A stretch of DNA of 64,000 nucleotides from Antilocapra americana (lineage: Eukaryota; Chordata; Mammalia; Artiodactyla; Antilocapridae), in contig ML664199.1 of NCBI GenBank assembly GCA_007570785.1, positions 22,651,907 to 22,715,906 of the forward strand, written 5' to 3'. Below, piece by piece: positions 44,226-55,524 of this stretch. Under the pieces are notes generated by a model. That model did not search any database, was not told the DNA's origin, and saw nothing but the letters and a program-made list of their open reading frames with translations. The position numbers and the translations under genes are program-made. The first letter of the stretch is position 1. Each line of letters opens with the position of its first letter.

Positions 44226-45985
44226 CTGCTGCCATACTGATTTACATTCACTGACTATTCTGAGGCTATAAGTCCTCTTTTTAGTATTTCCACAGTGTAT
44301 AACTTTCTCCAAAGTAAATTACCTATTATTTAAAGGCCAGGTGGTCCTTATCTCACCTTTTTCTCTCTTCCTCTATTTTCCCCTCTCTTTAAACTGAATC
44401 CTTTGTCAAGGTAACAGACATCTTCCTTAATTGTGACAGTTTTTCTTCACAATTGTCATACCTCAGGCTTTCAGTCCAAGGTCCCAAATTCTGGATCCTG
44501 TTCCAGGGAAGGAAAGATAAAATCGAAGGCTAGGAGAAAGCCTGCAGAGGGGTGGAAGCAGGAACCCTGGCACTCTTTGAGTCCTGGTCCTTATATTTCA
44601 GACTGCACCACACGCCATGCCCTGCAGAGGCTATGGCAGCCTTCATTTTCTTTCAAGTCTAACATGATCAGGTTTTGTCCGCTTCACTCTCAGAGTTTTT
44701 AATCAAAATGTTTTTTTCTTTTAAACAAGGCCAGGAAGTGGCCACTGTCACTTATTAGTAAAGCCACATGAGAATGCTCAAGCAGGTATACAGCGAGTGT
44801 TGAGTTCAGGGGTAACATCAGCTTGCGGTATATAGGGATATATTCATGGAGGAAATGGGATTTGAAATGGGCCTGAAAAGGCAAATTGGATTTGGACAGT
44901 GTTCCAAGTGGGGAAGGAGACAAAGTCACAGGAATAAAATCCAACACGGCAGGAGGTAATTAACCAGGATTGAGGATGAACAATGCATCTTCAGAAGTCC
45001 ACCAGTGACACAGTCAAGAACGGTTTCCTACCATCACTCAGGTGAGTTGGGGAACGGGGGCTGAGCAGGAAGAGAAAGATGGAAGGTGGGGAAACCTCTG
45101 GGAGGCAAAAGCAACCAAATGTTATTCCAGAGGCCCCGACCCTAAGGCAGAAGACCATCATAAACCTGCTGAAGAGTGTTGGGACGGGCCCTAGGGACAT
45201 TTCCCTGCCTGTGTCTCCCTCCCTGCCAGCACTTGCCACAGAAGGGATCATGAAATATTAATTCTATCTGATCTGGGGCCACCCAAGCAGGATCATGTCA
45301 CATGATACTTTAATGACCACAATTCAGGCAACACAGTCTGGCTGTGAAGGAAGAACTCCTATCCCAGCCCAAAGGTGCTCATGTTACAAGAAGGAACAGG
45401 AAGTAGGACTCAGAAATCTAGCATGAGACCCCCTGAATGCTCCAGGGTTTCCTGAGAGCCTGCTCTGCCTTTGCAGGATAGACAGGCATCTACTACCTCT
45501 CAGCCATTCCTCATCACCACTAACGTGAGCTGTTCTTCTGTGTATGGTGTCACTCCAGAACTAATAAAATGTGAAAGTCTAATTGTATTAGCAATTTCCC
45601 ATCATATTCTATTAATATGTATCATACTGGTATCCATTTGCACTAATGTGACATGAAAGGCAGTAATGTGATTACTTTTTTAGTGAAAACAAATGTTAAT
45701 GTAGTTAAATGTTGACCACATAGGCTGGGAGGTGCAGCAACCAGTAGGTATTTGAGACTTTCTTCCTCTAGAAAAAAAGGAGGAGGTAGAGGAAGAGGGA
45801 GGTGTCGATCAGAATTAGGAAAAAAAATATTTTAAGTGTGCCATGAAAATTCATGGTCAAAACCTGCCAATAATAGAGCTCTTCTCTAGGACAGTGCCTG
45901 GCACATTTTATGTTAACATGGAAACTATAGCATATAGAGATAAGACATAATTGTTGACATCAGGGTCTTCTCTGATGTAGTATGG
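44225..45985. other. 1.8 kb mostly single-copy region
   Basis: No confident repeat or gene. AT-rich blocks at 44220-44400 and 45490-45720, rich in homeodomain-like words, are the only parts with possible regulatory character. Confidence 0.4.
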
Positions 45986-45989
45986 CTTC

Positions 45990-46185
45990 ATACTCTGGAT
46001 TTTTCTAGCTGAGAACTTTGGGCAAATTAATTTCTTTAAGCCTCAGTCTCAGTATTTGAATAATGGAGATAATAATAGCACCAAGCTCAGAGGTTCTTGT
46101 TAGAATTAAATGAGATTATGCTTATAAAACACTTAGCCCTGTGGCTGGCACATAGTAAATGCTCATAAAATATTAGAAAGTACTG
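45990..46185 (+). mobile_element. MIR SINE
   Basis: 'actttgggcaaattaatttc', 'taagcctcagtctcag', 'ggagataataatagcac' and 'tggctggcacatagtaaatg' match MIR in order. Confidence 0.85.
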
Positions 46186-47018
46186 CTGTGGTGCACAAAG
46201 GAGTAGACTAAAGTTTTTGTCCATTGATCCTAGATCCTGTTCAAGCATGGAATATGCCTTCATTGTCCTGGAATAGTCTACTTTCTTAGAACGAGTGAGC
46301 TTTTAGGCTCAAATTTCCAAACAAATCAAGTTGGCAGGGGGCGAGGGGGGAAGTGTTGTTTTTTGTGGGGAGAAGCATTGTTTTTTGTTGTTATTGCTTT
46401 CATCCAGGTCCTTTGTCCCTTCTTCCTGCTAATTCAGAAGTTAAAACCCAAAGCCCTTTTCTATGCCTACCAGAAAATAAGGTAAATATTTAGTAGCCGA
46501 CTCAGCTTTTTCCAGGGATGAAGAGGGTAAGAACTGACCACCTCTGACACCAGTTAAGTGGTCAGTGTCCTAACAAGATGTGGCAGGTGAGCCTTTCAGG
46601 GTCTCTTCTCCACCAGGGCTCCCTGAGGAGGAAAGCCAGGGACAAGGGAGAGGTCCAGCCTCTTGGTGCTTGTCTCCCAGTGGGACTAGCACAAGACAAC
46701 ATGGATTCTGGCTTCCAAAGACTCCCAGAACAATTTCTGCCCAGAGTGGCACCATGCCATTTCCAAGCTCCCTTCTGACTGCAAGAACCTCTGGTTCCAC
46801 AATGCTCACCCGAATGAATCAACCTACTCAGTCATCAAGCTCAACTTCTAACAAACAACTCAAAACTTTTCCATCTTCTGGCATCTCTAAAGAGAACCTG
46901 CCCTAGGGTATTTGGAAAGTGTGCCTATGAAGTAAGACTGGACTTGTCCAAGGCATCTAGTGTCCTTCAGTTCCAGTACATGATCAAACTGTCATTTTTA
47001 CATCAAAGATCCAAGTAT
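46185..47018. other. Unassigned stretch
   Basis: Contains a G-rich run (46336-46352) and GT-rich words near 46355-46395. There is no gene; overlapping short frames at 46560-46900 are chance. Confidence 0.4.
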
Positions 47019-47454
47019 CAAAGGTATGGTTTTTCCAGTAGTCATGTATGAATGTGAGAGTCGGACCATAAAGAAGGCTGAGTGCCAAAGAATTGATGCT
47101 TTTGAACTATGGTTCTGGAGAAGACAATTGAGAGTCCCGTGGACAGCAAGGAGATCACACCAGTCAATCTTAGAGGAAATGAACCCTGAATATTTATTGG
47201 CAAGACTGATGCTAAAGCTCCACTACTTCAGCTCCACCTGATACAAAGAGCTGACTCATTGGAAAAGACCCTAACGCTGGGAAAGATTGAAGGCAGGAGG
47301 AGGAGACGACAGAAAATGAGATGGTTGGATGGCATCACTGACTCAATGGACATGAATCTGAGCAAACTCTGGGAGATGGTGAAGGACAGAGGAGCCTGGC
47401 ATGCTGCAGTCCATGGGGTCACAAAGAGTTGGACTCGACTGAGTGACTGAACAA
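47019..47454 (+). mobile_element. BovB LINE 3' end
   Basis: 'ggtttttccagtagtcatg' through 'gactgagtgactgaacaa', about 0.44 kb. Remnant frame words include VFPVVMYECES and [12 protein letters not shown] [14 protein letters not shown]. No direct target duplication was found. The flanking 8-mers ccaagtat and atacttgg are inverted, not direct. Confidence 0.9.
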
Positions 47455-47507
47455 TATACTTGGAGCCTTATGTAATTTAGCATTATATTGGACTGCTCTT
47501 TTCATAA

Positions 47508-47660
47508 ATGAGGTTTATTTATTAAGCATAATGCTCAGCACTGTATTTAATACTCACATCAATCTTCTGAGACAGGCACAGTAACCCCACTTTACAGTTA
47601 AGGCAGCTGAGATTCAGAGAACAGCCAGTAGGGGCAGAACCAAGAGTTAAATCCAATATA
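47508..47660 (-). mobile_element. MIR SINE
   Basis: 'tatttattaagcataatgct', 'taatactcacatcaatcttc', 'cccactttacagttaaggca' and 'gattcagagaacag' follow reverse MIR. Confidence 0.75.
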
Positions 47661-48458
47661 CCTCCCCAGAGAACCACCTGTCTTTGTAGGAAAATGCCAC
47701 TTATTGCCAGGATTACTAGAAGCTCACTGAAGGCAGGACTTGCCTTTGACCATATCTGGTGAAATCGGGAGCTCTGGGTTTCATTCCTGTGTCCACTTCT
47801 CACCAACATCATGAACATGAACTGTTACATGACTCCTCCAAACAGGGTAGTCATGTGATTTATAGTCTAGATCATGAATCATCTGAGACTGAAAGAGAGA
47901 ACTAATTAGACAGGAGGCTGGCACAACAAACACATTAGGGCTATCCTAAGGATATGGCAACATGTGTTCCCTCAGAGTCTCACACACTCATTTGCAAAAT
48001 ACTGCAAAGTAGAGAGGTGGGATGAAACATCAAGGTTATCTCCAGGACTGAAAACTTGGATTCCATGAGTATAGTAAGGTGGCGGGGGCACAGGGGGCAG
48101 AGGAATGGGAGGGGTGTGGCGAGGAAGAATATATTCATTTTGACAGGTAACCAGAAACACAAAATGGTGAATATTGAATACTGAGTGAAGGGTGCACAGG
48201 AAGCAAGCGATATGACAGGAGGCATTTGTTTCAATTCTGAAAAACACTACAAAACACATAAAAGGGAAACCATCTCTAATCTCACTGACTATAGCCCTCT
48301 TGGTACATTTTTCTTCCTTGATTTGTACCTATGTTTAGACAACATAGCTACATATAAACAGTTTTCCTTGAAAAAGTCTTAAGAGAGCCAGGTATAGTTA
48401 GCTGCTCTGGTTCTTCATTGCTGCTCCAAGGGTTTGTCCCTTTCTCGCATACACCCAT
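47660..48458. other. Unassigned stretch
   Basis: No recognised gene or repeat. A short G/C-rich patch lies at 48080-48125. Confidence 0.4.
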
Positions 48459-48682
48459 GTGTGCGTATGCTCAGTCATTCAGACATGTCTGACTCTTTGC
48501 AACCACATGGAATGTAGCCCTCCAGGTTCTTCTGTCCATGGAATTTTCCAGGGAAGAATACTGTGTTGGGTTGCCATTTCCTACTCCAGGGGATCTTCCT
48601 GAGCCAGGAATCGAACCCAAGTCTCTTGTGTCTCCTGCATTAGCAGGCGGATTCTTTACCGCTGCACCACCTGGGAAGCTCA
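48459..48682 (-). mobile_element. Bov-tA SINE
   Basis: Reverse orientation, full length: tail 'gctcagtcattcagacatgt', body 'tctgtccatggaattttcc', and head 'gcggattctttaccgctgca', 'ccacctgggaagctc'. Confidence 0.9.
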
Positions 48683-48863
48683 GTGATTCACCTTTAACAA
48701 AGTTGCTCCAGCTTACCTCTACAGGGGTGTAACTACCATAAGAAAATAAAAGAAAAATAAATAAATATACATCTTTTTTTAATCAAAAAGTGAGTGACAC
48801 TGTCAGCCTGCACTGTGCTTATTCTCACATCTGCATATAAAGACTTACTTCATAAGATAATGA

Positions 48864-49083
48864 GGGTTTCCCAGGTGTCACAGTGGTAAAGAATCTGCCT
48901 GCTAATGCAGGAGACACAGGAGACCCGGGTTCCACCCCTGGGTTGGGAAGATCTCCTGGAGTAGACAATGGCAAACTACTCTAGTATCCTTGCCTGGAGA
49001 ATCCCATGGACAGAGGAGCCGAGCAGGCTACAGTCCATGGGTCATAAAGAGCAGGCCGTGACAGCACAGCATACAGCACAATC
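48864..49083 (+). mobile_element. Bov-tA SINE
   Basis: 'gggtttcccaggtgtcacag' head, 'gaagatctcctggagtag' and 'atcccatggacagaggagcc' body, diverged end. It lies head to head with the Bov-tA at 48459-48682, 180 bp away, and within an old L1 region. Confidence 0.9.
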
Positions 49084-49084
49084 A

Positions 49085-49715
49085 GGTAACTTCCCATCAC
49101 GTGGATGAAGCTGTATACACACCATTTTCCCTCTCACTGGACATTTAAGTTGTGATCAACTACTTCATAAACCGACTCTAAAGAATGTCACTATACATAT
49201 GTCATTATACAGACACAATACTCCTGCTATATTATACTTTTAGGTACTTAATATGATCATTTTAAATTCTAAGAAATTTAGGCCAACCACTAACCAGAGA
49301 GGCTGTACCCATACACCCATTTCCACCCACACTGTATGAGTCTGCCCATTTCCTGGCATGCTTGTCAGCATCAAATTGCCTCCATTTTTTCAAATCTCCC
49401 AGGTTAAAAAAAAAAAAGTATATGTTACTGATTAATTAACGTTTCTTTAATAATTTGTTAGGCTTTCTTCTCAAACGTTTATCAGCCATTTTTTTCTGTA
49501 AAAATACAAAGTACGTTTTCCCCTATTTTTTGTCTGTTGTCCTTAACTTTTTGCTTTATAAAACCTCTTTGTATACTAAGAATACTAATCCTTTATATGT
49601 GATACAAATATCTTTTCCCAAAAGTTGGTCATTTGTCTTGTGAGTTGGTTTATGTCATCTTTTGTCAAGTACCAGACTTTGTGCTTTTGAGTGTTATGTT
49701 TCCATTCTTCTTTTT
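49085..49715 (-). mobile_element. Old L1M 3'-ORF2/3'-UTR fragment
   Basis: On + strand order: 'actggacatttaagttgtga', 'catatgtcattatacagaca', 'actgtatgagtctgcccatt', 'taatcctttatatgtgatac' and 'tggtcatttgtcttgtgag'. This is the old L1M end read backwards. It probably extends left past the Bov-tA to about 48780. Confidence 0.7.
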
Positions 49716-50196
49716 CCAAGGCCTCTGGGGTTCCTATATTCCTTGGAAAAGTATCCTAACCCCCAAATTTATCAGAATATTATCCACAGAAGTTCTGAGG
49801 ATGGAAGTCCCCTCAATCAGAAACAGGGCTGGGTAGAAGCCAGGTCTCATCTGCCCGGCGGGATTCCTGGCAAAGCCAGGGGAACATATGCATCAAGACT
49901 GCTCCACTTCACTCCCCAAAAGGCCCAAAGGGCAGAGAAGAGTGAATCCACCCTACCAGGGCTCTGGAGGCCTAGCTCAGTTCTTAGAAATCCGGCTTTG
50001 AGAATTCATTAGAATTTTGTTTTCTACTTCATAATTTACTGAGATGTATTTTGCTATAAAAGTAATATTTTGATTACTAGCCAAATTACTGCATTAAATG
50101 ATTACTGAAATCATTTAACTTCCCCTCCTTGAAATCATACACCAGATTTATTTGGCAATACTGGGTATCTCCAGCAGTATGAAAGTGTCAGTTGTT
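49715..50196. other. Unassigned stretch
   Basis: No recognised gene or repeat. Confidence 0.4.
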
Positions 50197-50390
50197 GGGA
50201 CTCCCCTTGGTAGCCCAGTGGTTAAGAATCCACCTTCCAAGGCAGGGGACTTGGGTTAGATTCCTGGTCAGGACCCAAGGACATCTAGAGAAAGCTGCAC
50301 ACTGCAGTGGAAGGTCCTGAGTGTGGCAACTAAGACCCAAGACAGGAAAATAAGTAAATAAATATAGAAAGTTTTTTAATTTAAAAATAA
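50197..50390 (+). mobile_element. CHR-type SINE
   Basis: 'cccagtggttaagaatccac' tRNA-like head, 'gattcctggtcaggacccaa', 'gcaactaagacccaagacag' body end and an AAATAAATA tail. The middle is shortened compared with the family. Confidence 0.8.
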
Positions 50391-50888
50391 GCCCCAGTTT
50401 CAGACATTCTGAACACTGTTTTTAAAATGAGATCAAAGCAGAAAGGAGGGACAGTGTCCAGGTGACCCGTTTTACAGGTTAGAGAACTTTAAGCTTCTTT
50501 CAGGATTGGCCATCATGGGACTCTGACCCAAGGGCCAAACCAGAGGGGCAAGGTCTAGACTTCCAGAACCTCTTTATTGAATCTGCTGATGCCCCCTTTC
50601 CCTCCCTACTCCTGCCCTTCCCCCAGAGTGGTGTCTCAACTCCTTTCCTTGCTTTCACTCACCCAGCCTTTCCTCACTATCCCCAAACTCTTTGATTTCC
50701 CCCACAGTTTTCCAGCATATTCTCTGATGGGTCTGTTCTATTCCTGCCTGTTTTGGAGCCACAGATCAGAGACATGCAACCAGCCATCAAAAAGGCTTCA
50801 GAAAATAAAGACCTCCTTTACTGAAGGAGTAAGCATGGAGCGTGGCATCTTTCACCGGGACCAGTGTTGAAAAACAATCCTGAGTGCA
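50390..50888. other. Unassigned stretch
   Basis: Pyrimidine-rich at 50585-50720; no gene or repeat was recognised. Confidence 0.4.
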
Positions 50889-51060
50889 GACACTACATTC
50901 AGGGGCAACCTAGTGACCCTCAGCCTCTGATGTATAAAATGAGGCAAAAACAAATATAATACTTTGAGGGCTCTAGGGAGAGTCAAATGGGTTAATACAG
51001 TAAATGTGCTTAAAACAGTACCTGTCACAAAGCAAGCACTCAACAAATGTTAGCTGCTGT
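50888..51060 (+). mobile_element. MIR SINE 3' half
   Basis: 'ctcagcctctgatgtataaa', 'gtcaaatgggttaatacagt' and 'cacaaagcaagcactcaaca' are MIR 3' words in order. Confidence 0.7.
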
Positions 51061-52764
51061 CCACGTTATTACACCATATGTAAGTGTTCAGAGTTGTCAC
51101 TAAACGAATGATCGTCCTACTACCGCTTTTACTCATAAGAATAAGCCACCCTCAATCCCAAAGGAGGGATGGAGGCTGCAGTGTGGGAGGGGAGGATTGG
51201 AGCACGGTGTCAACCAACAGGATCTGTTAGGATAAGTAACTTGCCTGCCTGTCCCGTGGCACTTGTATTCTAGGCTGCTTCAGAAAGGATCAGCGGGAGA
51301 ACTGTGCCTTGGTTTGCGTCACTTCCAGCAGATTCAGATGAGAAACAGCAGCCTCTGGAGGCCTGGTTTTTCAGATGGATTTACTTGGCAAAAGTTCACA
51401 CGTTCCCTAAGTTTCACATTCCTTCTCTTGGGTTGATCCGGAAGTGGAGCTCCCAAGCTTCTCACTCTCCTCTTAGTTCTGAAGCAGCGTGGCAACTTGC
51501 CGCTGCTGTACCATTTTCATTCCAGCTGCCCATGAGGTCCTGTTCCTAGCCTGGCCCTACCTCCTGCTAAATGACAAAAGATCAAAGCTTTCGTAGAACC
51601 ACAATGAAAGGGAAGGAGAGATCAGGTTATCCGGGCCATTCACTATACACATACACAGGCATGTGTGCGCCCGCTCGTGTGCACTCTCACACACACCCTC
51701 TGCCAGATTATAAACTGCAGAGCCAAACAAGCCATAAACTCTTATGAGGAACGAGGGGGGGAACTCATGCCAGAGAGATAACAGCAATACCATCAAATTT
51801 CAGACATGAGCAGGTTTTTGTGTGTGTGGGCTCCAAACCAGGGGTTGGGGAGGGAAAAGCTGACAGCCCCTTAGAACTAAAGCGGCTCAACTGGGTGCCA
51901 CTATAATAAATCAAAACCAGTTATGTAAAGTGTAAAATTATCATTTGGAAATCACTCTCTCTGAATAATTCAATCATTGACTTTCACATCAAACAGCCAT
52001 TTCAACCACCCACACATACAATTCAGTCTCATACTGGTCTTAAACTGTCTTTAATTATCAGCATTAACCTATCACATTACTATTTCATTCCTATTTCATC
52101 CTGGGGGAGGGGTCAGTGATTATGATAAATCACAATGAACGAGAAAGACTTTCAGCTGTCCTTCCACACGGTTCCAGAGTTCCCTTGATCTCACAGTGAC
52201 AGGTCTGCCTTTGTCCCAGGAAGGAACAAGGACAGATAAGCATCCTCCCTCTTGACAAATGCATTACTGATGCCAGTCAGGACAAAGAGGCCAAAGAACC
52301 CAGCTCCACAGCTGCGCATGGCCATCTCTCATGTCTACATCCCAGGCTAAGCAAAGATACCCACTTGCCCCTCTGGCTAGTGGGTGGAACATGTGAATCT
52401 CTGTAAACAAGTTTCACGACAGCCTAGTCTTCATATACTTCACTAAATAGACAATACCCTAAAATAATAACAACAATTCTTTACACACACAAACATATGT
52501 CTGAAGCTAATCACCCCTAAAGAATAGTTTACTGAACCTCAGATGGTGAGTGTCCATTATATTATTTTGGGGGACTGTGGCTCTTGCCTTAGTGATCCAC
52601 AAGAAACTGCACAAGAATGGACCCATGGTGAAATATCTCACTTAGGGAGTGGGGGTTTCCTCCATTGCTGGTTGGGAGTCCAGCTTCCTAGATCTGCACA
52701 TCTAGGGGTGTCCTCTACCTCCACTTAACACTCTCTCCCCCTCACCTTTCAGATCTTCTGGTTT

Positions 52765-52765
<1 letters not shown>
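51060..52765. other. 1.7 kb single-copy region
   Basis: No gene or repeat was recognised. The AT-rich block 51890-52150 is listed as a candidate regulatory element. Confidence 0.45.
51890..52150. promoter_or_regulatory. Candidate conserved non-coding element
   Basis: Repeat-free and AT-rich with 'ctataataaatcaaaaccag', 'gaataattcaatcattgact' and 'ttatgataaatcacaatgaa'. It is dense in homeodomain/SOX-like words. Inference only. Confidence 0.25.
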
Positions 52766-52813
<48 letters not shown>

Positions 52814-52823
52814 NNNNNNNNNN

Positions 52824-52870
<47 letters not shown>
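52766..52870. repeat. (AT)n microsatellite with a 10-N assembly gap
   Basis: About 24 AT units, then N at 52814-52823, then about 23 more. The true length is unknown. The assembler placed a token gap because reads could not span the repeat. Confidence 0.98.
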
Positions 52871-52875
<5 letters not shown>

Positions 52876-52909
52876 GTGAAGGGATCACCATAAGGAAAAT
52901 GCAACAAGA

Positions 52910-53310
52910 AAATAAAGATGTTTGTATATAGATGTCCACTGCAGCATGCTATGAGAGACAAAGAAGAAACAACCTAAATGTCAACTACAGTGCATAGGTT
53001 AACTCAACTGTGGCACATCCATTCCATGGGATGCATTTCAACCACTGAAGATCATGCTGCACACATGCATTTATAGGCAGTGGAAAGCTGTTCATAGTAC
53101 ACTGTTAAGCAAAATCAAGTGAATCATAGGAAAGCATGTGGATAAGTTTAATTCTATTTTTTAATATGTAAGAAGAAGGAGCACAAATTATGTTAGGATA
53201 TGGCCAAAATTCTAATAATGGTTAAATTTTTCTGAAAAGTATTATTACACGTGACATTTATTCTCATTTTCTACTTTATTTCTCTCTGTATTTTCTAATT
53301 AGTCTACAAA
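52910..53310 (+). mobile_element. Old L1M 3'-ORF2/3'-UTR fragment
   Basis: 'gatgtccactgcagcatgct', 'caacctaaatgtcaactaca', 'tgtggcacatccattccatg' and 'gcaaaatcaagtgaatcata' follow the old L1 3' end. Confidence 0.7.
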
Positions 53311-53320
53311 AGAGCAGGTT

Positions 53321-53562
53321 AATGGAGTGGTTAAGAGCGTGGACCTAGAGCCAGTCTTCCCGGAGTTAAATCTAGTTCTGCCACTTAGGGATGTGACCTC
53401 AGGTGAGCTACTCAACACTGCAGTGCCTCAGTTTCTTTATCTATAAAATGGGGAGATAATGATATTGACCTCTCAGGATCATTATAAGGATCAACTGGCT
53501 TAACTGTGTGGAGCTCTTACAACAGCGGCTGGAACACAGTATCAACAAACACAATGGAAGTA
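53321..53562 (+). mobile_element. MIR SINE, full length
   Basis: 'gagtggttaagagcgtggac' head, 'agttctgccacttaggg', 'gtgcctcagtttctttatct', 'ataaaatggggagataatg' and 'ggaacacagtatcaac' give one of the best-preserved MIRs in the window. Confidence 0.9.
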
Positions 53563-53605
53563 TGAGCCACAGTTATTCAGACAATCATATAGTTCTCACA
53601 TAATT

Positions 53606-53745
53606 TAAAAAAAAAAAAAAAAAGCCTGGGGGGCCTCAGGCCAACTGTCAGATCTCAGGCACATTCGCATCTCTTGGCCTGAGTTTCCTCAACAGAAAGA
53701 TGAGCGAATTAGACAGATGACCTCAAAGATCCGTCCCCATTCTGT
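53606..53745 (+). mobile_element. A-run followed by a MIR3-like fragment
   Basis: A18 at 53606-53623, then 'ggcctgagtttcctcaacag', 'aaagatgagcgaattagaca' and 'gatgacctcaaagatccg', the 3' half of MIR3-type SINEs. Confidence 0.6.
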
Positions 53746-54029
53746 GACAGCAAAATTCAACGGGGATGCATCTAGCAGACCCTGAGTGTAGCAAGAGGCA
53801 AGAGCGTAAAGGGGACACTTCAAAGCAGGCTGCAGCAGGGACTGGTGGGAAAGGGAGCCACGGGGCCCCTGAGATAGATCAGAGCAGGGCTGGTGGGGGG
53901 GGGGTAGCCAGAACACCAGCCAACATGAGCTGCCTCCACACTCAACTCTGTGATTAAGTGACTGGCTTCTCTTTTTCAAAAAGCCAGACTCCAGCTCAAA
54001 AGACCTCAGAGACTATTTTAAAGAAAAAG

Positions 54030-54600
54030 TTATTTCTTTGTTTTTAATTGTAATTAAGCAGGTATTTTATAATTTTTAAAAGGTATAATTTCCATGTCAC
54101 TTCCATGATGCGCTGGGTACTCTTCACTGGAGGGAAAGAGCGTAAGTTTAAGAGGACTGCTGTGTATCATTTTGTGATTAGCGAAGAACGTTTATGCGAT
54201 TGTGAGCAGAACAGAGATACCGGAATATTTCATGACTTCATTAAACACGTCAGAACTTTAACAAATTTACACGAAGCCAAAGTTTATTCATGTTAAGATT
54301 TCATTCATCCGTCTTCCCATACTTTGACAAAATGTTTAAGTTAGTTTCTCATTTTATTTGTCTACTGAGTTCCCTAAGTTAGGGAAATTAGTATTGTGTG
54401 TGTGGTTTGATTTAATTAGCAATTGGGGAAATCGGCCTGGCATGTTTCATGGAAGCTTGGGGAAATTGTCAATTAGCATTGTGTTAATTGGTGTCTGCCA
54501 TCCTTGCTTTTTAGTTTTTAACCCCTTTTACCTTGTTCCCTCTTTCAGTATGTAAAATCTGGCTGTTTATTATTCTTTAAATAAAGGATTAATTGCCTGA
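54030..54600. promoter_or_regulatory. Strongest candidate conserved enhancer-like element
   Basis: Repeat-free and AT-rich, yet with eight CpGs in 170 bp (54111-54280), where a decayed genome should have about one. 54409-54495 carries clustered homeodomain words: 'tttgatttaattagcaattg', 'aattgtcaattagcattgtg' and 'ttaattgg', plus a repeated 'ttggggaaat' module. An AATAAA occurs at about 54581. A 63-codon frame at 54105-54296 overlaps the CpG-rich part but has no known domain. An enhancer, a non-coding exon or 3' UTR, or a micro-ORF are all possible; I favour an enhancer. Confidence 0.4.
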
Positions 54601-55078
54601 ATTCCTGCCTCTGCTCCGTGTCCTTTCTCTCCCGAGCAGATGGGGAGTTGGGCGGGCCCGTGGTGGCGGCCTTGTTTCTTGCAGGCCCTAGTCCTCCCTG
54701 GCACAGGGGGAAGTGCTCTCCTGCACTGCCTCCGCCCCGCCTGAAGCCTCCTCTCTGCAGTCGTCCATGCCGGCTGGACCCCCTCTGAAATCTCGCCTGC
54801 CTCTGGGTGACCCCAACCTGCTCACTTTCCTAGAGTCTGTAGCTGATATACAATTTGAACAGCTCATGCCGTCTGCCCCAATCGGCGCCTTCCTGGAGGA
54901 GACTCTCCAAAAGCAGGAAGGAGGCTACATTTCAGGGCCTGCTGGGAGCCGGGCTCTTGTAATCTCACAGCATCCCCCAAAGGCAGGTTTACAGTAAAAA
55001 GTCTGGGATTCAACTTCACTTGCAGGATGCAAGATGAGCCTCTGTCCTTCTTGTTCAATAATGTCCAGCCCTTTGTAC
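54600..55078. other. GC-richer unassigned stretch
   Basis: CpG-containing and rich in C/T. A frame at 54713-54997 is open but unrecognised. No splice or domain evidence supports an exon. Confidence 0.4.
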
Positions 55079-55228
55079 ACCATATGGTCCTTGGACCAGC
55101 AGTATTGGTATCAGCTAGGAGCCTGGCAGAAATGCAGAATCCCAGCCCTCAGCGAGACCTACTAAGTCAGCATTTACATTTAACAAACTCCTCAGGAAAT
55201 TCACATAGTAAACGTGAGAAGCATGGGC
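55078..55228. mobile_element. MER5A-like hAT relic
   Basis: 'tatggtccttggaccagcag', 'cagaaatgcagaatcccagc', 'cagcgagacctactaagtca' and 'gaaattcacatagtaaacgt' match MER5A order. Confidence 0.75.
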
Positions 55229-55404
55229 CTAGTGCATTGCTTGGCCTATAAAACTTGACTCTCCTGCTGGAGTATTTGCTGTACCTCAGTATCTACTGCC
55301 TTCTTTCCCATAGTCACAGAAGTTTGGACTGGGCACTGAGCTATCCAGGTAAAGAATACATTTCCCGGATTTCTTGGCAGCTTGATTTTGACCATGTAAC
55401 CAAG

Positions 55405-55515
55405 TTTATGAGTTTGAGCAAACTTCGGGAGACAGTGAAAGACAGGAGAGGACTGGCATGCTGCAATCCATGGGGTGGCAAAGAATTGGACACGACTGAG
55501 TGACTGAACAACAAC
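55405..55515 (+). mobile_element. Extremely truncated BovB 3' end
   Basis: Only 111 bp: 'gagcaaacttcgggagacag', 'ggcatgctgcaatccatggg', 'gacacgactgagtgactg'. Short direct repeats accaag lie at 55399-55404 and 55516-55521. Confidence 0.85.
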
Positions 55516-55524
55516 ACCAAGCAA

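Noticed and set aside
47011..47462. 8-mers ccaagtat and atacttgg flanking a BovB, looked like a target duplication
   Set aside because: They are inverted, not direct, so they are not a retrotransposition duplication and are probably chance.
54713..54997. 94-codon forward frame in C/T-rich DNA
   Set aside because: Open mainly because of Pro/Ser-rich composition; no family recognised and no splice context.
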